Source: an uncultured Desulfobacteraceae bacterium (GTDB lineage: Bacteria > Desulfobacterota > Desulfobacteria > Desulfobacterales > Desulfatirhabdiaceae). Taken from it: a stretch of 64,000 nt of DNA. The notes beneath the pieces were generated by a model that made no database searches, was not told the origin of the DNA, and saw only the letters and a program-made list of their open reading frames with translations. The first letter of the stretch is position 1, and the number at the start of each line of letters is the position of its first letter. The DNA lies in assembly GCA_903909505.1 (NCBI GenBank), contig CAIVVZ010000618.1, forward strand, positions 1-64,000, given 5' to 3'. Shown one piece after another: positions 56,219-64,000 of this stretch. The position numbers and the translations under genes were made by a program.

Positions 56219-56647
56219 TTAACCCTCACTGCGATGCTTTTGGCAAAGTTTTTTCAAAAGCAGCCGTAAAATCAGTTGCTCTTCAGAAGTCAGAGGTTCC
56301 ATGAAATCCAGATTGGCTGTTTCCGCCAGGGCGATCAGGCTTCCAGTCAAGTCCCTTCCCTGAGTTGTTAAACAGACGCTCAGCGCCCTGCGATCCTCCG
56401 GATGAGTCTTTCTTTCCACCAGGCTCACTTTTTCAAGCCGATCCAAAATGCCGGTAAGGGTTGCGCTATCCAGCATCACCCTTTCTCCGAGTTCTCGGGA
56501 TGTCACCTGGTCGTTTTCGTGGAGAAACCCCAGCACCATACCTTGAGCGGCAGTCACATGCGCACCGGTCAGCCGGCAAGTCCAGAACTTGGCTGCGGCC
56601 TGGCTGGCTTTTGCAAGTTGAAAAAAAATGCACTGATCCGCTTTCAT
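56219..56647 (-). CDS. MarR-family transcriptional regulator
   Basis: 142 residues of the winged-helix MarR family. HTH region: DQVTSRELGERVMLDSATLTGILDRLEK (residues about 48-76), and the wing VERKTHPEDRRALSVCLTTQG has the DxR motif. Dimerisation helices flank it. A shared operator sequence in its own promoter and in front of the redox genes indicates autorepression and control of the cluster. Ligand unknown. Confidence 0.92.
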   Translation of the reverse strand: MKADQCIFFQLAKASQAAAKFWTCRLTGAHVTAAQGMVLGFLHENDQVTSRELGERVMLDSATLTGILDRLEKVSLVERKTHPEDRRALSVCLTTQGRDLTGSLIALAETANLDFMEPLTSEEQLILRLLLKKLCQKHRSEG

Positions 56648-56657
56648 TTTGATCCTT

Positions 56658-56687
56658 CATATATGTCGACAATTAACTTGTATGCAA
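56658..56687 (-). promoter_or_regulatory. marR promoter with operator in the spacer
   Basis: On the minus strand TTGCAT (56682-56687), an 18-base spacer, TATATG (56658-56663). The spacer holds the ATACAAGTTAATTG operator half (56670-56683), so MarR bound there would block polymerase. Confidence 0.5.
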
Positions 56688-57013
56688 TCATTTTCTTTCG
56701 CGATTGTCAAACAAAAACAACGTTCATTTTTTTCAGCTTTACCGTGAAAAGACCCTGAGAGCGCGGGCAACCTGCCTGCCAACTGCGGGCGGGACGCCCA
56801 CGCTCCCGGGAATTTTCATACTTGGGGGTGGCCAGCCATGGGCATGAGCGTTTGCCATGAAAATACTTTTTGAACCACAGATGAACATGAATGAACACGG
56901 ACAAAAAGATTACCGTCATTCCGGCAAACTCCAGGATTTCGCTGGTTCCCAAGCTCTATCTTAAGAATCAGCGAAAAAGTGCAGATTGTGGCTATTCAAA
57001 TGATATTTCGATG
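56688..57013. other. intergenic region with imperfect hairpin and repeat-like fragments, no gene
   Basis: GAGCGCGGGC (56759-56768) pairs with GCCCACGCTC (56796-56805) apart from one mismatch, enclosing a further GC-rich self-complementary stretch. The later part (56873-56930) resembles intergenic fragments that recur in sulfate-reducer genomes as far as I recall. No protein-like frame is convincing. Confidence 0.5.
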
Positions 57014-58753
57014 TCAAGCCCCATTCTTCCGCACTTCATCCCGCAGCACGCGCCGGAGAACTTTACCCACCGGGGATGTGGGCAATGATTCCCGGAATTC
57101 GATGGATCGGGGGCGCTTGTATCCAGCCAGCTTGTCCTTGCAGAATTCCATGATTTCCGCCTCGGTTACGGTTTCTCCGGGCAGAAGCTGGATGAATGCT
57201 TTGACCGATTCACCGCTGCGGGGATCGGGTATGCCGACCACGGCCACGTTCGCTATTTTGGGATGGGTGTAGAGGACTTCCTCGACTTCCCGGGGATAAC
57301 AGTTAAACCCGCCAACCAGAATCAGGTCCTTTTTTCGGTCCGTAATGATGATGTAGCCTTCCGGATCAACATGGCCGACATCGCCGGTCAGAAAAAATCT
57401 TTTTCCTTCAATTTCCCGGAAAACGGCCGAATTTTCAAGGGGTTTATTCCAGTAGCCGGTCATGACCTGAGGTCCGCTGATCGCAATTTCTCCATCCTCG
57501 CCCTGAGCCAGTTCCTTTAAACCTGTTTTGGAATCAACGATTTTGACATCGGTGTTGGGCATCGGAAAACCGACCGAGCCGAATTTCCGATCCGTGGTGT
57601 TGGTGGGATTGAGGGATGCAACCGGCGCCGTTTCGCTGAGGCCATACCCTTCAAAAATAATGCACCCGGTTTTGGCTTCAAATTTCTTGGCAACCTCAAC
57701 CGGAAGCGGCGCTCCGCCCGAGCCGCAGCTTTTAATGGACGAAAGATCAAACTGCTCCAACAGCGGATGGTTGGTAAAGGCGATAAAAATCGTGGGAACG
57801 GCAATAACTATGGTGGTTTTGTATTTCTGGACGGCTTTTAGCACCTCGGTGAAGGGGGGGGTTCCGGCCCTTGGGTCTGGAATGCAGACCAGGCTGCTGG
57901 CGCTGGCGCAGGATCCCAGAAGGCAGAGCGTCAGGCCAAAGCTGTGGTACCAGGGCAGAACGCCCAGGTAACAGTGGAATCCGCCGTGACGGAGCTTTTC
58001 GGGAGGACTGCCGGGTTCATGGGGAATCCGCATCCATTCAAAAACGGCCATGATGTCAAACACGAAATTGGAATGAGTCAGGGATGCGCCTTTAGGAACG
58101 CCGGTTGTGCCGCCCGTATAGATGATCAATGCCAGGTCCTTGGTGGGATCGATCTGAATTTTGGGTGCTTGAGGAGATGCCGCGGCCACGACATTGTCAA
58201 AAAAAAGATGGTCAGGAGCGTAATTGCCTGCCTTGGGAATCTTTCCCAGAAGAGCGCCCAGAAAACCCTTGATCGGCGGAAGATAGGATTTAACGCTGCA
58301 GATCACAACCGTTTCAACATCGGTTCCTTCAATGGCCTTGACCGCCGTTGGATAAAACTGCGGATGATCCATGACAAACACCATTTTGGCACCCGCGTCC
58401 TTAAGCTGGTAATTCAACTCGCCGGCTGTATAGACGGGGTTACAGGTCACACAAACTGCGCCGGCTTTCAGAATGCCAAAATAAATAGCCGGATAATGGG
58501 GAAGATTGGGAAGGAAAATAGCCACCCGGTCCCCTTTTCCAATGCCTTTGGAGGCAATGAAATTGGCCAGGCGGTCTGCCGTATCCTTGACCTGGGCATA
58601 GGTGCGCTTTCCATCGCTGAAAATCGTGTAGGTCTGGTTGGGGAAATCGCGGGCAGCATCGTCCAGAAAGGAAAACAGCGGTTTTTCAAAATCGGAAATC
58701 TCGCGTAGAACGTCTTTTGGCCATCGGGTCGTGGGCCAGGGGGGTAGTGTCAT
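57014..58753 (-). CDS. AMP-dependent acyl-CoA synthetase (long-chain fatty acid CoA ligase type)
   Basis: 579 residues of the ANL superfamily. Adenylation motifs: IYTGGTTGVPKGASLTH (phosphate loop, about 205), EGYGLSETAPV, TGDVGHVDPEGYIIITDRKKD, and catalytic Lys region VGKVLRRVLRDEV at the C terminus. It activates a carboxylic acid with ATP to the CoA ester; length and sequence fit medium/long-chain or related acids. AGGAGG precedes the ATG. It follows the two-component genes by 36 bases. Confidence 0.93.
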   Translation of the reverse strand: MTLPPWPTTRWPKDVLREISDFEKPLFSFLDDAARDFPNQTYTIFSDGKRTYAQVKDTADRLANFIASKGIGKGDRVAIFLPNLPHYPAIYFGILKAGAVCVTCNPVYTAGELNYQLKDAGAKMVFVMDHPQFYPTAVKAIEGTDVETVVICSVKSYLPPIKGFLGALLGKIPKAGNYAPDHLFFDNVVAAASPQAPKIQIDPTKDLALIIYTGGTTGVPKGASLTHSNFVFDIMAVFEWMRIPHEPGSPPEKLRHGGFHCYLGVLPWYHSFGLTLCLLGSCASASSLVCIPDPRAGTPPFTEVLKAVQKYKTTIVIAVPTIFIAFTNHPLLEQFDLSSIKSCGSGGAPLPVEVAKKFEAKTGCIIFEGYGLSETAPVASLNPTNTTDRKFGSVGFPMPNTDVKIVDSKTGLKELAQGEDGEIAISGPQVMTGYWNKPLENSAVFREIEGKRFFLTGDVGHVDPEGYIIITDRKKDLILVGGFNCYPREVEEVLYTHPKIANVAVVGIPDPRSGESVKAFIQLLPGETVTEAEIMEFCKDKLAGYKRPRSIEFRESLPTSPVGKVLRRVLRDEVRKNGA

Positions 58754-58789
58754 GGGATCAGCCTCCTGTTCTGCGTTGTGAAGAGATGA

Positions 58790-59584
58790 TTATGTATCCA
58801 GCAATTTCTGAAAAAAAGATTTTTCAGGTTGCGGTGTCTGTAAGTCCGGGTCAAAAATATATCCGACCGATCTTAAACTTTTGAAATATAGCGGTTTTCG
58901 AGGATTTTCCTCAAAATATTTTCGAAGCCGGACAATAAAATTATCTACGGTTCGTGTTGTGGTTTCCCGGGTATAGCCCCACCCGATTTCCAGAAGACTG
59001 TCCCGGGACAAAGGCTTTCCCTTGTTGGCGATAAACAGTTTGAGAAGCTTTATCTCCTGTTCGGTCAGATGAATGGTTCCTTTGGGGGTGGTGGCAGATG
59101 CGGTTTCAAAGTCGATCCGGTTATTGCCGAACTCGAAAACTCTGGGAAGAGATGAAAAAGCGGACGCCGCTTCAAACGACTGCTGCTGATTCCAGGAAGA
59201 GCGGGTCAGCAGCCGTTCGATTCTCAGCAGGAATTCCTCAAGATCAAAGGGTTTGCTTAGATAGTCATCCACGCCGAATGACAGTCCTTTAACCTTATCT
59301 TCGGATGCGGACTTGGCTGAAAGGATGAGAATGGGCAGTTGTTCGTCCACGAACCGAATATTTTGAAGCACGGAAAGACCGTCGATGCCCGGAAGCATGA
59401 TGTCTAGCACAATCAGGCTGGGTCGCCATTCCTTCCATTGCTGAAGTCCGGCGAATCCGTTGGCGGCAATTCGGACGGAATATCCCTGAAGCGAAAGGTT
59501 GAGTTTTAACCCTTCAGCAATATGTTCATCATCTTCGATGACCAGGATGCGATATTTTCCGGCTGTTTCCATATGGTTATCCAT
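58790..59584 (-). CDS. OmpR-family response regulator
   Basis: 264 residues. REC domain with EDDEHIAEG, phospho-Asp in LIVLDIMLPGIDG, and K in YLSKPFDL. A winged-helix DNA-binding domain follows (EQEIKLLKLFIANKGKPLSRDSLLE, YTRETTTRTVDNFIVRLRKYF). The start could be ATG 59584 or ATG 59572. It is 16 bases downstream of its kinase gene and upstream of the CoA ligase gene. Confidence 0.93.
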   Translation of the reverse strand: MDNHMETAGKYRILVIEDDEHIAEGLKLNLSLQGYSVRIAANGFAGLQQWKEWRPSLIVLDIMLPGIDGLSVLQNIRFVDEQLPILILSAKSASEDKVKGLSFGVDDYLSKPFDLEEFLLRIERLLTRSSWNQQQSFEAASAFSSLPRVFEFGNNRIDFETASATTPKGTIHLTEQEIKLLKLFIANKGKPLSRDSLLEIGWGYTRETTTRTVDNFIVRLRKYFEENPRKPLYFKSLRSVGYIFDPDLQTPQPEKSFFQKLLDT

Positions 59585-59599
59585 GTAGGGGAAGGCAAC

Positions 59600-60559
59600 T
59601 CAGGCAGAGGCTTTATACGGCAGAATTACCGTAAAAACCGAGCCTTTTCCGATTCCCTGACTTTTTGCGATGATTTTTCCCTTGTGAATCCGGACGATGG
59701 TATCCACAAGATACAGGCCAAGTCCGCTTCCCTTGGCAGTCATGTCGTCTGACTTTCCCACCTGATAGAACTTGCGAAATATCTTTCTGATTTCTGATTT
59801 CTCCAGTCCGATGCCGTTGTCGGCAAAATGGAGGTTCAGTTTATTCGGTTGCTGCTCGATTGTGATGTCAATTTCAGGTATATCAGAGGTATTGTATTTT
59901 AAGGCATTGGTCAAGAGATTCATCAGCAGCATTTCAAATAGTGAAGGGTTCAACCGGTATTCATACGACTTGCTGGATGCGTGATGAAAATGAATCCGGC
60001 TTTTTCGAAACAGATCCGCGTGGTTGAGAAGAAACCGTTCGATTTCCGTTACGATGTTCAGGGTGAGAAATTCCCCGCCATAGCTCCGGCTTTCAATTTT
60101 GGCGATGTTCAGAATCCGGTTGATGGTGTTCGACAAACGGGATACATCCTGGGTCATGTAACGGATGTATTTGATCTGATCCTCGTTGTAAAGTTGATAT
60201 TTTAATGCCGTGTCCAGATAAAGTCTTAATGATGTTACCGGTGTTTTCAGTTCATGGGTAAAATTGTTGATGAAATTTTGCTGAAGCCGGTAGAGCTGAT
60301 AAATTTTTTGCTGATAGACGAAGATGATGAGTATTCCGATTAAAATGATACCAACCAGAAGCGAAAGCACGAGGATTACGATCCAGGTGCGGGATTCCAG
60401 AACCTGCCTCCGATCCAGGTCGAATCGCTGCAGCATGTCCGAAAGAACCGTATTCACTTCCATATACCAGTAGATATACAGAAATAGCGATACAGCCAGG
60501 GCTACCGTGGAAAGAATGAAGATGAATATGGGGTGAAGATACCATCTGGATTGAGACAT
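59600..60559 (-). CDS. membrane sensor histidine kinase
   Basis: 319 residues: two transmembrane helices (about 10-30 and 50-75) around a short 20-residue loop, then HisKA with His in NFTHELKTPVTSLRL, and a HATPase domain (N-box MNLLTNALKYN, DNGIGL, GSGLGLYLVDT). The tiny periplasmic loop suggests membrane or partner sensing rather than ligand binding. Forms a two-gene system with the OmpR regulator. Confidence 0.92.
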   Translation of the reverse strand: MSQSRWYLHPIFIFILSTVALAVSLFLYIYWYMEVNTVLSDMLQRFDLDRRQVLESRTWIVILVLSLLVGIILIGILIIFVYQQKIYQLYRLQQNFINNFTHELKTPVTSLRLYLDTALKYQLYNEDQIKYIRYMTQDVSRLSNTINRILNIAKIESRSYGGEFLTLNIVTEIERFLLNHADLFRKSRIHFHHASSKSYEYRLNPSLFEMLLMNLLTNALKYNTSDIPEIDITIEQQPNKLNLHFADNGIGLEKSEIRKIFRKFYQVGKSDDMTAKGSGLGLYLVDTIVRIHKGKIIAKSQGIGKGSVFTVILPYKASA

Positions 60560-60803
60560 GATGTCAACTGTCAGAAAAGTTGTAAGTTATTATTAGTATT
60601 TTCAATCTCCTATAATAGCCGCTTGATGATGTCAACTTGCATTTCAGACGGAAACATCCGGCGGTTTTTGTAAAACTTTTGTAACCTGTCAAATTTATTC
60701 TGTTATTTCAGTTCATGAATCACTACAATAAACAATAAAATGAGCCAATTTGAAACGGGTCGTCAACAATAATCCATGGACAACGTGTCGAAAGGAATCC
60801 GAT

Positions 60804-61784
60804 ATGCCCAAATACCTGCCTGGCCCAGTTCGTGGGTGCATATCCTTGTTGCTGTATCTTTTAAATACCATCCTGCTTACAACTTCGCTGCTGTTTATAG
60901 CGGTATTCAAGTTTTTTATTCCCGTCGAGATGTGGCGAAAGCGCTGCGACATAGTCATTAACTGGATTGCCGGATCATGGATAGCGATCAATAACTGGAA
61001 CATTCGGCTGACTAACCCTGCCAGGTGGGATATTCAGGGAATTGATGCACTTGATAAAAAGGGTTGGTACATGGTCATTGCCAACCATCAATCCTGGCTG
61101 GATATTCTAGTGCTTCAGAAGATTTTTCATGGAAAGATTCCATTTTTGAAGTTTTTTTTAAAAAAGGAGCTGATCTGGGTTCCTTTTCTGGGTTTGGGAT
61201 GGTGGGCGCTTGATTTTCCATTCATGAAACGATATACTAAATCCTTTTTGAAAAAACATCCGCATCTGAAAGGAAAGGATCTGGAAATCACTCAAAAAGC
61301 CTGTGAAAAATTTAAGACCACTCCCGTTTCGGTCATGAATTTTCTAGAAGGCACCCGTTTTACACCCGAGAAGCACCACAGACAGCGGTCGCCTTTTGTT
61401 CATCTGCTGAAACCCAAAGCCGGCGGAATTGCTTTTGTTCTGGCAGCCATGGGAGAGCAGATGCATCAAATGCTGAATGTAACCATTGCCTATCCGGATG
61501 GCGTCAGAAATTTCTGGCAGTTTCTCTGCGGGAATGTCAGAGAAATCCGGGTGCGCGTGGAATCGCTCCCCATTGATCCGGAACTGGTCGGAGACTATTT
61601 TACGGACAAGAAGTTTCGCGTTACGTTTCAGAATCATCTGAACGTGATGTGGGCAGAAAAAGATGCCCTGATTACCAACTTGATGTATCAGCCCGTTGCG
61701 TCTCATGTCCCTGCATCCGAAGCGGAGAATGTCGAAGGGCCTGGTGTCCGCCGTAAAATGAATCCGGATATGCTACAATCCTGA
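60804..61784 (+). CDS. PlsC/YihG-type 1-acylglycerol-3-phosphate acyltransferase-like protein
   Basis: About 326 residues from ATG 60804 (AAAGGA upstream). An N-terminal membrane helix (about 12-35) precedes the acyltransferase domain with NHQSWLDILVL (motif I HX4D) and NFLEGTRFTPEKH (motif III EGTR). The YihG-like clade acts on phospholipid or lipid A precursors, or on unusual acyl acceptors. Divergent from the sensor kinase gene. Confidence 0.9.
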   Translation: MPKYLPGPVRGCISLLLYLLNTILLTTSLLFIAVFKFFIPVEMWRKRCDIVINWIAGSWIAINNWNIRLTNPARWDIQGIDALDKKGWYMVIANHQSWLDILVLQKIFHGKIPFLKFFLKKELIWVPFLGLGWWALDFPFMKRYTKSFLKKHPHLKGKDLEITQKACEKFKTTPVSVMNFLEGTRFTPEKHHRQRSPFVHLLKPKAGGIAFVLAAMGEQMHQMLNVTIAYPDGVRNFWQFLCGNVREIRVRVESLPIDPELVGDYFTDKKFRVTFQNHLNVMWAEKDALITNLMYQPVASHVPASEAENVEGPGVRRKMNPDMLQS

Positions 61785-62003
61785 TGCTATCATGGGCATC
61801 ACGATCCGCGGTCGGCAGGAAAGCCAGGCATATAGAAAAGCCTGCGGATTTTTTACTGATTGACAATGTGTGATATTTTATCTATCGTATACCCAATAGG
61901 GGGATTCTGGTCGTCCCCTTAACGCAGCATGAAAGTGAACTCGCCGCGATTTGCTTGGCGCTTTCATATGAACAGACCCTGACAACAACAATAGGATCAA
62001 ACC

Positions 62004-62501
62004 ATGCGTTTTCATAACAGACGAAATGCACTGATCGTAGGCTGCCTGGGGCTCTGCACTTTGATGTTATCAGCCTGTTCCATGCCCAGCCAGCGGGTTG
62101 AACCGCCGCGGATTTCCCTTTCCTCCATTAAAATTCAAGATATTAACCTCTTTGAAGCCGTTCTTCACATTGAGGTACGGGTCGTAAACCCACAGGATGC
62201 CTCCTATGATATAAAAGGCATAGACTGTGTGCTGGATCTGGATCAGGTCAAACTGGCATCCGGCGTTTCCAATACGCCGACCCACATCCCTTCGCTTGAA
62301 TCCGCCGTTATTCCCTTGACCATTTATTCTTCGGTCGAAGACATGGCAAAATGTTTAAAAGACTTTAAAGGTAAAGATAAAATCAATTATAATATCAAAG
62401 GTAAACTTCATCTTGCCGGAGGGTTTTTAAAACCGTCCATGATTGCGTTCAATACCGATGGCCAGATTTCTCTACAGGGGTTGAAAGATTTGAAATTATA
62501 A
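62004..62501 (+). CDS. LEA14-like lipoprotein (LEA2 domain)
   Basis: 165 residues with a lipoprotein signal peptide ending LMLSACSMPSQ (Cys25). The mature part is a WHy/LEA2 fold (SSIKIQDINLFEAVLHIEVRV, NPQDASYDIKGIDCVLDLDQV). Bacterial LEA2 lipoproteins have unknown roles, with a link to desiccation or stress suggested for plant homologues. The end overlaps the next convergent gene by six bases. Confidence 0.82.
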   Translation: MRFHNRRNALIVGCLGLCTLMLSACSMPSQRVEPPRISLSSIKIQDINLFEAVLHIEVRVVNPQDASYDIKGIDCVLDLDQVKLASGVSNTPTHIPSLESAVIPLTIYSSVEDMAKCLKDFKGKDKINYNIKGKLHLAGGFLKPSMIAFNTDGQISLQGLKDLKL

Positions 62502-62954
62502 CCCCGATGTAGATTCAGGGCCTGAATTCGGGTCTTTCTGATTGATCAGCTGTTTCACAGCCTCCAGCAGTGGAGGTTTCAGCGGACGCCACTTTGGCTT
62601 TATCGCCTTATCTTCCAACCATTCAAATTCTACGGCTTCCAGCCGTTCCGGAATCACTCGCTCCCCTTGCTGGCCGTATGTTGTTTGCGGATAATATTCT
62701 ATCCAGAGCATTCGGGAAGGATCAATGTTGAAGTCATTTGTCACGCAGGTTGCTATGTGGCTCGTGCAACTTCGAATGGTCATCTTGCTTTCCGGAACAT
62801 CCGTAATCACGACAATAATGGGTTTCAGAAAAGAGACTCCCCTTGTCGTCTGGTCTTTTCTGAGGTCAAATATCCGCAGTCTGCATTTCCCATTTCCCAG
62901 CCGCAGTTTTCCACCCCATCCATCCCATGAATAGACATTGTCATATGTCAGCAT
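62496..62954 (-). CDS. protein of unknown function
   Basis: About 152 residues. ATG 62954 with GAGG seven bases upstream is preferred to ATG 62960. It has a beta-rich first half (YSWDGWGGKLRLGNGKCRLR) and a loop with two Cys (SCTSHIATCVTNDF). Ends in a proline-rich tail. No family recognised. It is 42 bases downstream of rsmA on the same strand. Confidence 0.65.
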   Translation of the reverse strand: MLTYDNVYSWDGWGGKLRLGNGKCRLRIFDLRKDQTTRGVSFLKPIIVVITDVPESKMTIRSCTSHIATCVTNDFNIDPSRMLWIEYYPQTTYGQQGERVIPERLEAVEFEWLEDKAIKPKWRPLKPPLLEAVKQLINQKDPNSGPESTSGL

Positions 62955-62996
62955 AATCATCCTCGAATATGGAAGTCAGAAATCAGAGGACAGAAA

Positions 62997-63887
62997 TCAG
63001 AAATCTGCGTCTGGCCGGACTTCAAAACTTAGTGATTCATCGTTAATGAAATTGCCCAAACAATTGCTGAGCGAAACAAATTCTGCAATTGAAAGAGTTT
63101 CTGCCCGGCGGGATGGGACAATGGATGCGCATTCCAATGCCTTTTCGGCGAGTAGACCGGAGATTTCCAAGCTGCTCGACGAAAGCGCATTTTTCAGGGT
63201 CTTCCGGCGCTTTCCGAAAGAAGCCTGAATCACCCGGGACAAAAAGACTTCATCATCCGCCGGGAAGGGCAGATGGGTTTTAAACCGGATTTCAACAACC
63301 TCTGAATCCACCTTGGGTTTAGGAAAAAACAGATGCGATTTTACGGTGGCAAGGGTGCTGACATCGGCGCAGTATTTCAGCATCACCGTAATGCGGCCAT
63401 AATCCTTGACACCTGGATCCGAGGTTATTCGTTCGGCCAGCTCTTTTTGAAACATGAGAATGGCGCGGGAAACGGCCTTTCGGTTTTGAATCAGTTGAAT
63501 CAATACCTGGGATGAAATATTGTAGGGCAAATTCCCCATGACAACAAGCGGATGGCCTGCCTGATCGGCGATTTCATTTATATTGACCTTCAGGATGTCA
63601 TTTTCAATAATCGTTACGTGGGACAATTGGCTGCTGGCGATCATGGATTTAAGAATGCCGGCAATCTGGTGGTCTTTTTCAACCGCGATGACTTGCCGGG
63701 CGCATTTGGCAAGCGGGAATGTCAGCGCCCCGAGGCCCGGCCCAATTTCAAGAACGGTATCGGATGCACAGATCCTGGCTCGCGAAACAATCATTTCCGC
63801 GGTTGAAGGATCTGACAAAAAATTCTGGCCCAACTGCTTTTTAGCCTGAAGATCCATACTGCTTAATAGGGTTCGTGGAGAGGTCAT
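62997..63887 (-). CDS. rsmA: 16S rRNA (adenine1518/1519-N6) dimethyltransferase RsmA
   Basis: Dimethylates two adjacent adenines at the 3' end of 16S rRNA using S-adenosylmethionine. 296 residues: KKQLGQNFLSDP near the N terminus, SAM-binding VLEIGPGLGALT, the catalytic NLPYNISSQVL (NxPY motif) near residue 116, and VVxxRF-type VVEIRFKTHLPF. C-terminal helical domain with FGKRRKTLKNAL. Start at ATG 63887; ATG 63857 is possible. Confidence 0.96.
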   Translation of the reverse strand: MTSPRTLLSSMDLQAKKQLGQNFLSDPSTAEMIVSRARICASDTVLEIGPGLGALTFPLAKCARQVIAVEKDHQIAGILKSMIASSQLSHVTIIENDILKVNINEIADQAGHPLVVMGNLPYNISSQVLIQLIQNRKAVSRAILMFQKELAERITSDPGVKDYGRITVMLKYCADVSTLATVKSHLFFPKPKVDSEVVEIRFKTHLPFPADDEVFLSRVIQASFGKRRKTLKNALSSSSLEISGLLAEKALECASIVPSRRAETLSIAEFVSLSNCLGNFINDESLSFEVRPDADF

Positions 63888-63937
63888 GCAGATTGCCTTT
63901 GATTGTCTCTTTTTGAAAATGGGGAAAACAAGCCGAT

Positions 63938-64000
63938 TTATCCTTCCATGACCCGGTTGATGATACTTCCGATGGATTCAATGAAGCATTCCACGACGTT
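63938..64000 (-). CDS. C-terminal end of an unidentified gene (5' part beyond window)
   Basis: An open frame enters from the right edge on the minus strand and ends at a TAA (63938-63940): NVVECFIESIGSIINRVMEG. 50 bases separate it from the rsmA start on the same strand. The 20 visible residues are too few for a family call, and coding status is likely but not certain. Confidence 0.4.
   Translation of the reverse strand, partial: NVVECFIESIGSIINRVMEG

Noticed and set aside
56891-57272. plus-strand frames at the start of the intergenic region near 57 kb
   Set aside because: Antisense to the CoA ligase end; they look like chance frames through repeat-like sequence.

Overview
The window looks like chromosomal DNA from an anaerobic, probably sulfate-reducing, Desulfobacterota (Desulfobacteria-type) bacterium. 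This is inferred from the mix of families: a DUF6178 protein, a PAS-rich NarL-type sensor kinase, paired LivKHMGF and AapJQMP amino-acid transporters, Fe-S-rich partners of a molybdopterin enzyme, a CBM48 mini-protein and universal stress proteins. No rRNA, tRNA, CRISPR array, prophage or intact insertion sequence was seen. Most of the window is core chromosome with short operons on both strands.

Layout. 1-8.1 kb: end of a membrane/NAD-binding polysaccharide protein, tsaD, then on the minus strand ogt, a 2[4Fe-4S] ferredoxin, leuD-leuC and lepA; on the plus strand a diguanylate cyclase response regulator and a GNAT protein. 8.2-19 kb: a DUF2156-like protein, a rhomboid protease fused to a DnaJ-C-like domain, nadC-valS, an acidic unknown protein, a 32-codon COX24/AURKAIP1-type gene, hflK-hflC, a TPR lipoprotein and nadK. 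19-26.7 kb: livKHMGF, ligA and acyP. 26.8-32.8 kb (minus): aapJQMP, ftsY and an HU gene.

33.6-41.4 kb is the most distinctive stretch. It holds an HMG-CoA lyase-like gene, a four-PAS histidine kinase, a CBM48 mini-protein, a NarL-type regulator, a universal stress protein (Usp), a Cys-rich mini-protein, a PilZ-like protein, and an atypical protein kinase overlapping a second Usp gene. A 66-bp repeat lies just after the kinase gene and again just after the regulator gene. This reads as a stress or energy signalling neighbourhood, but joint function is inference.

41.7-52.8 kb: uppP, a HAMP-GAF membrane protein, a beta-helix protein, a CBS-pair protein, a DUF4412 exported protein, a Cys-rich mini-protein overlapping a thioredoxin reductase, an Xaa-Pro aminopeptidase, DUF6178, an unknown protein and a small lipoprotein. 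52.3-56.7 kb (minus): a MarR-controlled redox locus of marR, a 4Fe-4S protein, a molybdopterin oxidoreductase and a hotdog thioesterase, with matching MarR-type operators. 57-64 kb: an acyl-CoA ligase downstream of a two-component system, a PlsC-type acyltransferase, a LEA14-like lipoprotein, an unknown protein, rsmA and the tail of one more gene.

Limits: calls come from reading translations and motifs by eye. Starts were moved to a site with a ribosome binding site where one was visible. Promoters and hairpins are pattern calls without energy calculations.
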